From a virus, in IMG/VR virus record IMGVR_UViG_3300030451_001553, positions 283 to 22,773 of that record: a stretch of DNA of 22,491 nt. The stretch is one strand, 5' to 3'. The notes below the pieces were generated by a model. That model saw only the letters and a list, made by a program, of their open reading frames with translations, had not been told where the DNA came from and searched no databases. Position numbers and translations under genes: made by a program. Below, in pieces: positions 1 to 4,693 of the stretch. Position 1 is the stretch's first letter, and every line of letters starts with the position of its first letter.

Positions 1-41
1 AGATCGTACTCTGCCACTATGCACTTTTATTTATTTTATTA

Positions 42-227
42 ATGACAACTACAACTGAACAAGGCGGAAGACAAAACAGATTCGCAACCGAAGCACAAGC
101 ACAAGTAATCGAACAAGATTATTTTGATAACGCTGAACGTGTAAATGGTCAACTAGCTATGCTAGGTTTCGTTGCTGCTCTTGGTTCATACATAATAACT
201 GGACAAATTATCCCTGGCATTTTTTAA
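42..227 (+). CDS. hli: High-light-inducible protein (Hli/HLIP)
   Basis: A 61-residue single-helix chlorophyll-binding protein of the LHC-like superfamily. The signature AERVNGQLAMLGFVAALGSY at residues 31-50 carries the Glu, Asn/Gly and Ala-Met-x-Gly-Phe positions of the Hli helix. The N-terminus is polar, rich in Thr and Gln, and the C-terminus is short (IITGQIIPGIF). In cyanobacteria these proteins sit in the thylakoid membrane and protect photosystem II assembly and pigments under high light or stress. Cyanophages carry them as auxiliary metabolic genes, usually beside psbA. Here the stop codon abuts the psbA start with no spacer, so the two are probably co-transcribed and translationally coupled. 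The start chosen is the ATG at 42. The frame is open upstream to the window edge, but known phage Hli proteins begin with a similar Thr-rich N-terminus. No Shine-Dalgarno is visible; the leader is A/T-rich. Confidence 0.96.
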   Translation: MTTTTEQGGRQNRFATEAQAQVIEQDYFDNAERVNGQLAMLGFVAALGSYIITGQIIPGIF

Positions 228-1118
228 ATGGCAACAGTAACATTAACAAAACCAACTAACAACTGGGAGCGTTTTTGTGACTGGACAACAAGTACCGACA
301 ACCGACTTTACGTTGGTTGGTTCGGTGTCCTTATGATCCCTGCACTATTAACAGCAACAACTGCATTTATCATTGCGTTTATTGCGGCTCCTCCAGTTGA
401 CATCGATGGCATACGGGAACCCGTAGCCGGATCTCTACTCTATGGAAACAACATCATCTCGGGAGCTATCGTCCCGTCAAGCAACGCAATCGGTCTTCAC
501 TTCTACCCAATCTGGGAAGCTGCAACCATCGACGAGTGGTTGTATAACGGAGGACCATATCAACTTATTGTATTCCACTTTCTCATCGGTGCATCAGCAT
601 ACATGGGACGACAATGGGAACTTAGTTATAGACTAGGAGCTCGACCGTGGATTCCAATAGCTTACTCAGCACCAGTGTCTGCAGCCTTTGCTGTCTTTCT
701 AGTGTACCCATTTGGACAAGGGAGCTTTAGCGATGGTATGCCTCTTGGTATTTCAGGCACTTTCAATTTCATGTTTGTGTTTCAGGCAGAACATAATATC
801 CTCATGCATCCTTTCCACATGCTCGGTGTTGCAGGGGTATTCGGTGGAGCTTTATTCTCTGCTATGCACGGAAGTCTTGTTACTTCCTCACTCATTCGTG
901 AAACAACTGAAACAGAGTCGCAGAATTATGGCTATAAATTTGGCCAAGAAGAAGAGACATATAACATCGTTGCAGCTCATGGCTACTTCGGTAGGTTAAT
1001 TTTTCAATATGCGAGCTTTAACAATTCTCGTGCTTTACATTTCTTTCTTGCTGTTTGGCCAGTCACTTGCATATGGCTCACCAGTATGGGAGTCTCCACT
1101 ATGGCAATCAATCCATAG
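228..1118 (+). CDS. psbA: Photosystem II D1 protein, C-terminally truncated by frameshift
   Basis: This 296-residue frame encodes phage D1, the photosystem II reaction-centre protein of the thylakoid membrane. D1 motifs are intact: [32 protein letters not shown], the [13 protein letters not shown] stretch with redox Tyr161 and Asp170 (here 160 and 169), QAEHN with Glu189/His190, HPFHM with chlorophyll ligand His198, His215, Ser264 and His272. Numbering here is one lower than usual D1. After STMA (D1 Ala294) the frame reads INP and stops at 1116-1118. D1 normally continues to Ala344. The missing part holds Mn4Ca-cluster ligands His332, Glu333, Asp342 and the Ala344 carboxylate, so this product should not support oxygen evolution. 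The lost C-terminus is still encoded in another frame at 1106-1258. Either a true recent pseudogene or a sequencing/assembly deletion. It follows hli with zero spacing. Confidence 0.93.
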   Translation: MATVTLTKPTNNWERFCDWTTSTDNRLYVGWFGVLMIPALLTATTAFIIAFIAAPPVDIDGIREPVAGSLLYGNNIISGAIVPSSNAIGLHFYPIWEAATIDEWLYNGGPYQLIVFHFLIGASAYMGRQWELSYRLGARPWIPIAYSAPVSAAFAVFLVYPFGQGSFSDGMPLGISGTFNFMFVFQAEHNILMHPFHMLGVAGVFGGALFSAMHGSLVTSSLIRETTETESQNYGYKFGQEEETYNIVAAHGYFGRLIFQYASFNNSRALHFFLAVWPVTCIWLTSMGVSTMAINP

Positions 1119-1258
1119 TAGATTCAAGTGGTAAGGTTATCCCTACTTGGGCAGACGTACTTAACCGTGCTAACTTAGGTATGGAAGTAATGCATGAAAG
1201 AAATGCACACAATTTCCCGCTAGACTTAGCGGCAACAACGGAGTCTGAATATGCCTAA
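1106..1258 (+). pseudogene. psbA: Out-of-frame C-terminal remnant of D1
   Basis: From AAT at 1106 another frame gives [20 protein letters not shown] and then [18 protein letters not shown] and PLDLA, a near-perfect D1 C-terminus from Asn303 to Ala344, followed by an eight-residue tail ATTESEYA that is normally removed by the CtpA protease. It contains the Mn4Ca ligands His332, Glu333 and Asp342 and nearby His337. Compared with D1, residues 295-302 plus one base are absent at the junction ATGGC/AATCAATCC, which equals a 25-nt loss that shifts the frame. No degenerate codons or stops have accumulated, so the event is recent or artefactual. There is no good independent start (a TTG at 1055 and an ATG at 1073 lie in this frame, but inside helix E coding sequence), so separate translation is unlikely. 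Its end overlaps the next small ORF by 8 nt. Confidence 0.9.
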
Positions 1259-1307
1259 AGGTAAAGGTACCTATGGTACTAAAAAAGGAAGACCTCCTAA
1301 AAAATAA
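1251..1307 (+). CDS. 18-residue Lys/Gly-rich basic peptide
   Basis: A complete short [21 protein letters not shown], with 7 Lys and 1 Arg and no acidic residue. Its ATG lies inside the last codons of psbA (8-nt overlap), the arrangement expected of translational coupling. I recall very similar short peptides ([18 protein letters not shown]) in other marine cyanophages, but could not check this. The end, GRPPKK, is like an AT-hook core (GRP) and could bind nucleic acid; that is inference. Function unknown. The clean start, the coupling and the bias toward Lys/Gly/Pro make it more likely real than chance, though it is too short for statistical support alone. Confidence 0.6.
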   Translation: MPKGKGTYGTKKGRPPKK

Positions 1308-1310
1308 AAC

Positions 1311-1372
1311 ACCACGTCCGTTCATCCTTTAATTAGGACGCATGAAACCACAGCATGGAACGGGGTTGTGGT
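1311..1372 (+). promoter_or_regulatory. Structured RNA element downstream of psbA
   Basis: Two inverted repeats lie close together: CGTCC (1315-1319) with GGACG (1336-1340), and ACCACA (1347-1352) with TGTGGT (1367-1372). The first stem covers AGGA, the only Shine-Dalgarno-like sequence for the ATG at 1342. A competing helix is possible between CCGTTC (1318-1323) and GAACGG (1358-1363); forming it would open the first stem and free AGGA. This is the layout of a two-state leader, but switching is inference from base pairing only. It could also be a processing site or 3' end of the hli-psbA transcript. No U-run follows, so it is not a classical terminator. Confidence 0.4.
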
Positions 1373-1437
1373 ACTGGAGATTTACAATGTCTGTAAAACT
1401 AAAGTATCGTGGTGTAACTTACACAAAAAACATTTAA
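1342..1437 (+). CDS. 31-residue mini-ORF (possible leader peptide)
   Basis: The ORF begins MKPQHGTGLWYWRFTM and continues SVKLKYRGVTYTKNI. AGGA ends 4 nt before the ATG, closer than ideal. A second in-frame ATG at 1387 would give the 16-residue MSVKLKYRGVTYTKNI, whose KYRGVTY core resembles the start of small cyanobacterial DUF4278-type proteins (a YRGxxY motif); that link is tentative. The Trp-Tyr-Trp cluster at residues 10-12 sits within a predicted RNA hairpin, so a leader-peptide role is conceivable. It lies alone between the psbA region and the secreted-protein gene, 9 nt before the latter. Function unknown; the coding status of the first 15 codons is less sure than that of the second half. 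Confidence 0.4.
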   Translation: MKPQHGTGLWYWRFTMSVKLKYRGVTYTKNI

Positions 1438-1446
1438 TTTATTAAC

Positions 1447-1809
1447 ATGAAAACAATTGCACTTGCAGCACTGACTGTAACATCAGCCCTGGCTACACCT
1501 GCAATGGCTGGCGTCTATATAAACGCTGAGTCAAACGCATCTTATACTGGGAACGATTATACTTCTAGAACTACTGATCTACATATTGGATATGAAGGCG
1601 ATGTAGGACAACTTGGATACTACATCCAAGGTGGTCCAGCTTTCTCTGACGTAGATGCAGGAGATGCTGATACTAATCTTTCAGGCAAAGGCGGACTATC
1701 TATTGCTGCTACTGAGAAATTAGATATCTATGGTGAATTATCTTTCGCTCAACAGGAAGATGCTGACAATACATACGGCACTAAGATAGGCGCTAAGTAT
1801 AAGTTTTAA
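1447..1809 (+). CDS. Small secreted outer-membrane beta-barrel-like protein
   Basis: A 120-residue protein with a clear Sec signal peptide: Lys2, a hydrophobic core (IALAALTVTSALA) and an AxA site, PAMA/G, predicting cleavage after residue 21. The mature ~99 residues alternate polar and hydrophobic positions in short strands (VYINAESNASYTG, TDLHIGYEG, LGYYIQGGPAF, GGLSIAA, LDIYGELSF, TKIGAKYKF) joined by Gly/Asp/Asn turns. It ends in Phe, as outer-membrane barrels recognised by the BamA machinery often do. It therefore probably goes to the host outer membrane as a small barrel. I recall similar unassigned proteins in other cyanophages. Possible roles (inference): blocking a receptor, changing permeability, or helping lysis or release. 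It is not an obvious virion protein. No Shine-Dalgarno is visible, and a terminator-like hairpin follows. Confidence 0.8.
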   Translation: MKTIALAALTVTSALATPAMAGVYINAESNASYTGNDYTSRTTDLHIGYEGDVGQLGYYIQGGPAFSDVDAGDADTNLSGKGGLSIAATEKLDIYGELSFAQQEDADNTYGTKIGAKYKF

Positions 1810-1812
1810 ACC

Positions 1813-1830
1813 TATGTGCGTAACCACATA
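1813..1830. repeat. Inverted repeat TATGTG/CACATA
   Basis: A perfect 6-bp inverted repeat, TATGTG (1813-1818) and CACATA (1825-1830), with a 6-nt loop, lies immediately after the stop of the secreted-protein gene and 11 nt before a stronger GC-rich hairpin. It may add to transcript 3'-end stability. By itself it could be chance. Confidence 0.3.
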
Positions 1831-1841
1831 AAACTATCATG

Positions 1842-1867
1842 CCCCTGTAGCGGAACTACGGGGGTTT
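1842..1867 (+). terminator. Terminator-like hairpin after the secreted-protein gene
   Basis: CCCC-U-GUAG pairs with CUAC-GGGG: 8 bp with one bulged U and a CGGAA loop, followed by only three T and then CAATTAA. It sits between genes, 32 nt after the stop at 1809 and 25 nt before the next start. The stem is stable but the U-tract is weak, so it may be a partial terminator or an RNA-stability/processing hairpin between the photosynthesis/accessory genes and the head genes. Confidence 0.55.
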
Positions 1868-1892
1868 CAATTAATCTATAACATTTAAAACC

Positions 1893-2423
1893 ATGGCTTT
1901 TTATGCTAACGAATCTGCTGGTGTTGTTCATTATAGCAATGCTGATTGGCAAACCGCAGGTATTATAACTGATGCTTACATCATTGACAATGCTACTTAT
2001 GGTGGTGTTGCTCATGGTGCTGGTGAAGATGGTACGACTTATCGCACACCTCTAAGCTTCTCGCTTGGCAAGTATGAGCGTGTACTATTCAGAGCAAAGC
2101 TTGACTTCTCTTACCTTGATGGTGACATGAAGTACAAGATCACAACTCCTGCTTCTAGCACTGCTTACAGAGCTATTCGCAGAGTTAGTGAAGATACTAT
2201 TTCTGGTGAAGTATCAGAAACAGGTTACCTTGATGTAGCTGGAACTGGTACAGCAGAAGTTGCAATTACTGCAGCTGATGGTGATTACTATACTTATATA
2301 GACGGTTTCGTAGAAGCTGGTGCTACTGCTGGTACACTCGCTATCCAAATTGGACAGAGAGCAAACCATGCAAATGATACTAAGCTTAACGAAGGTTCAT
2401 ACCTAGAAGTATTACGTTTCTAA
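1893..2423 (+). CDS. Beta-rich jelly-roll-like virion protein (capsid decoration or head fibre candidate)
   Basis: A 176-residue protein without signal peptide, membrane segment or cysteine. It is rich in Gly, Ala, Thr and Tyr and predicted almost wholly beta. The middle (VLFRAKLDFSYLDGDMKYKI) and the end (TLAIQIGQRANHANDTKLNE then GSYLEVLRF) follow a pattern I associate with small jelly-roll phage surface proteins: a D-x-K-Y/F strand pair, then TLxIQxxQ...A..T.L..GSYLEV as the final two strands. Its place directly before the major capsid gene suggests a head protein, for example decoration or head fibre, rather than a tail fibre. That function is inference; homology was not tested. The start ATGGC at 1893 has no Shine-Dalgarno. 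A structured 168-nt leader separates it from the capsid gene. Confidence 0.75.
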   Translation: MAFYANESAGVVHYSNADWQTAGIITDAYIIDNATYGGVAHGAGEDGTTYRTPLSFSLGKYERVLFRAKLDFSYLDGDMKYKITTPASSTAYRAIRRVSEDTISGEVSETGYLDVAGTGTAEVAITAADGDYYTYIDGFVEAGATAGTLAIQIGQRANHANDTKLNEGSYLEVLRF

Positions 2424-2591
2424 ATAGCGTAGGAGGAGAGGCACCTCAGAGTCGGACCTCTCTTTCATTGGCTTTTGGCCCTTACGAGGATACCCTTAAG
2501 CTGTCTAGACGGTGGGATAGACCACACATATATTTCAAAAAAATTTTCTCAACGTTGAGAGTCAGTAAACTATACAACTCTCGTACTAAAC
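2424..2591 (+). promoter_or_regulatory. Structured non-coding leader upstream of the major capsid gene
   Basis: This is the longest stretch without an open frame in the window; it holds no ATG before the capsid start. It contains at least four inverted repeats: GAGAGG/CCTCTC (2436-2441 with 2457-2462, followed by TTTC), GTCTA/TAGAC (2503-2507 with 2518-2522), the palindrome at 2547-2560, and GAGAGT/ACTCTC (2557-2562 with 2577-2582). The last two overlap and would compete. A likely job is promotion, processing or stabilisation of the heavily expressed capsid mRNA. In T7 the strong phi10 promoter lies at the equivalent place. I cannot identify a promoter consensus: TATACA at 2571-2576 resembles a -10 box but has no convincing -35. 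Confidence 0.55.
2547..2560. repeat. 14-bp perfect palindrome before the capsid gene
   Basis: TCTCAACGTTGAGA reads the same on both strands. It lies 31 nt before the capsid start, just after an A7/T4 run. It could be a dimeric-protein operator, part of a promoter, or an RNA stem that competes with the overlapping GAGAGT/ACTCTC pairing. Confidence 0.5.
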
Positions 2592-3608
2592 ATGGCTAAC
2601 GCCACACAGTCAGTACTCGGTGCCTTGAATAAGGCGGTCTCTAATACCGCTGGATCTCAGGCGTATGATACCAAGTACGCAACTTATTTGAAGCTGTTCT
2701 CAGGTGAGCTATTCAAAGCTTATGAGTCAGCAACTATCGCACGTGATACCGTGCAAAGACGTACCCTAAAGAACGGTAAATCATTACAGTTCATCTTCAC
2801 GGGACGTATGCAAGCAGCTTACCATACTCCAGGTGAGCCAATCCTAGGATCAGGCGATCCTCCAGTAGCTGAGAAGACCATCCAATGTGATGACCTTCTA
2901 ATCAGCTCTGCGTTCGTTTATGATTTAGATGAAACACTTGCACATTACTCTTTGAGATCTGAAATCTCTAAGAAGATTGGTCATGCACTGGCCGAAGCAT
3001 ATGATAAGAAAGTCTTCAGAACGATTGCTCTAGCAGCACGTGAAGCTCATCCTATCACTGCATCTCCAGGACCAGAGCCAGGTGGTACAACCATCGAACT
3101 TGGTGTGACTAAGGAGTACAATGCACAAGCATTAGTAGATGCTTTCTTTGAAGCCGCAGCGGTTCTCGATGAAAAGAATCTACCTAAGACTGGACGTACA
3201 GCAGTACTAAACCCACGTCAGTACTATGCTCTTGTATCTCAGGTATCTTCTAACATCTTAAACAGAGACTATGGTAACTCACAAGGTAACCTTAACTCTG
3301 GTGAAGGTCTAGTAGAAATAGCTGGTATATCAATCAAGCGTTCTAACAACCTACCTTTCCTTGCAGGTACAGTTAACTCTGTGTCTGGTGAGAACAACAC
3401 ATACAATGGTGATTTCTCTACTCACTGTGGATTAATCTATCAGCGTGATGCTGCAGGTATTGTTGAAGCCGTTGGACCACAAGTTCAAGTAACAGGTGGA
3501 GACGTATCAGTTTTATACCAAGGAGATGTAATGGTTGGGCGTCTTGCTATGGGTGTAGGTACACTTAACCCTGCAGGTGCTATTGAATTGACCTCTGCTC
3601 GTTCATAA
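2592..3608 (+). CDS. gp10: Major capsid protein (T7 gp10-like)
   Basis: A 338-residue protein, close to the T7 gp10A length of about 345. The N-terminus (SQAYDTKYATYLKLFSGELF, then KAYESATIARDTVQRRTLKN and GKSLQFIFTGRM) and later VLNPRQYYAL, LNRDYG and a Gly-rich end (LYQGDVMVGRLAMGVGTLNP) match the HK97-fold capsid proteins of T7-like phages. It forms the icosahedral shell. It follows the long structured leader, is followed by two very small genes, and then by a strong terminator, as expected for a highly expressed head gene. The start ATGGCTAAC at 2592 has no Shine-Dalgarno; the conserved length supports it. No scaffold gene is in view, so it presumably lies upstream of the window, before hli. 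Confidence 0.95.
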   Translation: MANATQSVLGALNKAVSNTAGSQAYDTKYATYLKLFSGELFKAYESATIARDTVQRRTLKNGKSLQFIFTGRMQAAYHTPGEPILGSGDPPVAEKTIQCDDLLISSAFVYDLDETLAHYSLRSEISKKIGHALAEAYDKKVFRTIALAAREAHPITASPGPEPGGTTIELGVTKEYNAQALVDAFFEAAAVLDEKNLPKTGRTAVLNPRQYYALVSQVSSNILNRDYGNSQGNLNSGEGLVEIAGISIKRSNNLPFLAGTVNSVSGENNTYNGDFSTHCGLIYQRDAAGIVEAVGPQVQVTGGDVSVLYQGDVMVGRLAMGVGTLNPAGAIELTSARS

Positions 3609-3610
3609 TC

Positions 3611-3787
3611 ATGTCTCTTAAACCTGGAATTTCACAGACTATAACCAGAACAAAAGGTAACTACCATGCTTCTGCAGATTATAGTGGTATTGGAAAAGTA
3701 AAGAGTTCAGTTACGAAAAACCCCGCTACTCCTTTAGAGTACGGAAGGCAGCATTCTAACAGTGCACTTCTAGGTACAGTTTCTTAA
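3611..3787 (+). CDS. 58-residue conserved-looking small protein after the capsid gene
   Basis: A complete ORF, starting MSLKPGISQTITRTKGNYHA, basic and without hydrophobic segments. It begins 2 nt after the capsid stop, so it is co-transcribed and perhaps coupled. It sits in the -1 frame relative to the capsid gene, and that frame is open only from 3587. No signal for frameshifting is visible. I do not recognise the family. Position between major capsid gene and terminator suggests a minor head component, or a product used in large amounts late in infection, but this is inference. Confidence 0.65.
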   Translation: MSLKPGISQTITRTKGNYHASADYSGIGKVKSSVTKNPATPLEYGRQHSNSALLGTVS

Positions 3788-3799
3788 CAATATAATACT

Positions 3800-3997
3800 A
3801 TGGCAGTACCAACAGCAGTAGCTGGAGCTGGGATATGCAAGGGTACTCAAACCCGTATCTCACCTTCAGATACTAGTGGATCAGGAACCCCTTCAGCGGT
3901 TGCTTCCACAACTCAAAACTTAAGATTAGCTTATTCTACTGTAGGCGGTTCAGGTGTACTTGACACTTGTGCTGTAGTTACAGCTCAGTATAACTAA
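3800..3997 (+). CDS. 65-residue small Ala/Ser/Thr-rich protein
   Basis: The protein starts MAVPTAVAGAGICKGTQTRI and is rich in Ala, Gly, Ser and Thr, with two cysteines (residues 13 and 56) and no charged cluster, signal peptide or membrane helix. It starts 12 nt after the preceding small gene behind an A/T-rich spacer with no Shine-Dalgarno, and stops 6 nt before the terminator stem. It is the last gene of the capsid transcription block. The family is not recognised; a small virion protein is a reasonable guess from location and composition, nothing more. Confidence 0.65.
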   Translation: MAVPTAVAGAGICKGTQTRISPSDTSGSGTPSAVASTTQNLRLAYSTVGGSGVLDTCAVVTAQYN

Positions 3998-4003
3998 GAC
4001 AAT

Positions 4004-4034
4004 AAAGGGGGGTCTCCGTATCTCCCTTTTTTTT
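4004..4034 (+). terminator. Strong rho-independent terminator after the capsid block
   Basis: AAAGGGGG (4004-4011) pairs with CTCCCTTT (4022-4029), 8 bp including one G-U, with a ~10-nt loop, and eight consecutive T at 4027-4034. It separates the capsid genes from the tail genes. T7 has its late terminator Tphi at the same place, between gene 10 and gene 11, where read-through sets a higher capsid-to-tail expression ratio. Confidence 0.9.
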
Positions 4035-4054
4035 ATTCACAAATATTTATACCT

Positions 4055-4693
4055 ATGACTTCTACTCCCACAACAGTTGACATCGATACAGAACTATCCG
4101 CAGTTAATACGATCTTGGGTAGTATTGGTCAAGCTCCTATATCAACATTAGATTACGATAACCCTGAGATAGCATTTGTCTATAATCTTTTAAAGGAAAG
4201 TAACCAAGATGTACAAAATGAAGAATGGATATTTAATAAAGAAAATCATATAAAATTTAATAGAGATTCTAATAACGAATTTGTTATAGCATCCAATATA
4301 ATCCGTATGGATAGAGATGATGAATGGGATAGGACTCGTGACTTTGTAAGGCGCAGAGATCCTGCAGATAGTAAATGGAAGATATATGATAAGGTAAATC
4401 ATACCTTCCAATTCCCAGATGATGAATATTTCTATTTCAATGTTGTACGTTTATTACCGTTTGAAGATATACCAAGTTGTTTCCAAAGGTATATAACTTA
4501 TAAAGCTGCAGGTAGAGCAGCTGTACAACTTGTTGCTAACTCAGAACTGCAACAAATGTTAAGTACTTTCGAGATCCAAGCAAGAGCTGCATGCCTTGAA
4601 TACGAATGTAATCAGGGAGATCATTCATTCTTTGGATGGCCAGATGATTCAGCTTATCAATCTTATAAACCCTATAGAGCTTTGAGACGTTAA
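4055..4693 (+). CDS. gp11: Tail tubular protein A (T7 gp11-like)
   Basis: A 212-residue protein near T7 gp11 in length (196). The N-terminal helix region (LSAVNTILGSIGQAPISTL) and the later FDDEYFYFNVV/RYITYKAAGRAA-type segments are typical of the T7-like gp11 adaptor, a ring between portal and nozzle in the tail. Here the latter reads ERYFxF-like DDEYFYFNVVRLLPFEDIPS and QRYITYKAAGRAAVQLVANS. It is the first gene after the capsid terminator, and its stop overlaps the gp12 start by one base (TAATG), so the two tail-tube proteins are translationally coupled. There is no Shine-Dalgarno before the ATG at 4055. The order gp10-terminator-gp11-gp12 supports the assignment as much as the sequence does. 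Confidence 0.9.
   Translation: MTSTPTTVDIDTELSAVNTILGSIGQAPISTLDYDNPEIAFVYNLLKESNQDVQNEEWIFNKENHIKFNRDSNNEFVIASNIIRMDRDDEWDRTRDFVRRRDPADSKWKIYDKVNHTFQFPDDEYFYFNVVRLLPFEDIPSCFQRYITYKAAGRAAVQLVANSELQQMLSTFEIQARAACLEYECNQGDHSFFGWPDDSAYQSYKPYRALRR

Noticed and set aside
1-41. Tail end of an upstream gene or an hli N-terminal extension
   Set aside because: Only about 13 codons are visible; too short to support either reading.
1100-1110. Group I intron in psbA, as in phage S-PM2
   Set aside because: There is no inserted sequence here; the event is a loss of coding bases.
1106-1118. Programmed ribosomal frameshift joining the two psbA frames
   Set aside because: Eight conserved D1 residues are missing at the junction, so a shift alone could not restore normal D1, and no slippery site is visible.
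1055-1258. An independent 67-residue gene starting at TTG 1055
   Set aside because: From 1106 it is the D1 C-terminus; the part before is helix E coding sequence read out of frame. A displaced psbA end explains it.
2571-2576. Sigma-70 -10 box TATACA before the capsid gene
   Set aside because: No -35 element at proper spacing, and such hexamers are common in A/T-rich DNA.
3587-3787. Possible -1 frameshift extension of the capsid protein into the 58-residue ORF, like T7 10B
   Set aside because: The ORF is in the -1 frame, but that frame is open upstream only from 3587, and no slippery heptamer is present in 3587-3608. The ORF has its own ATG.
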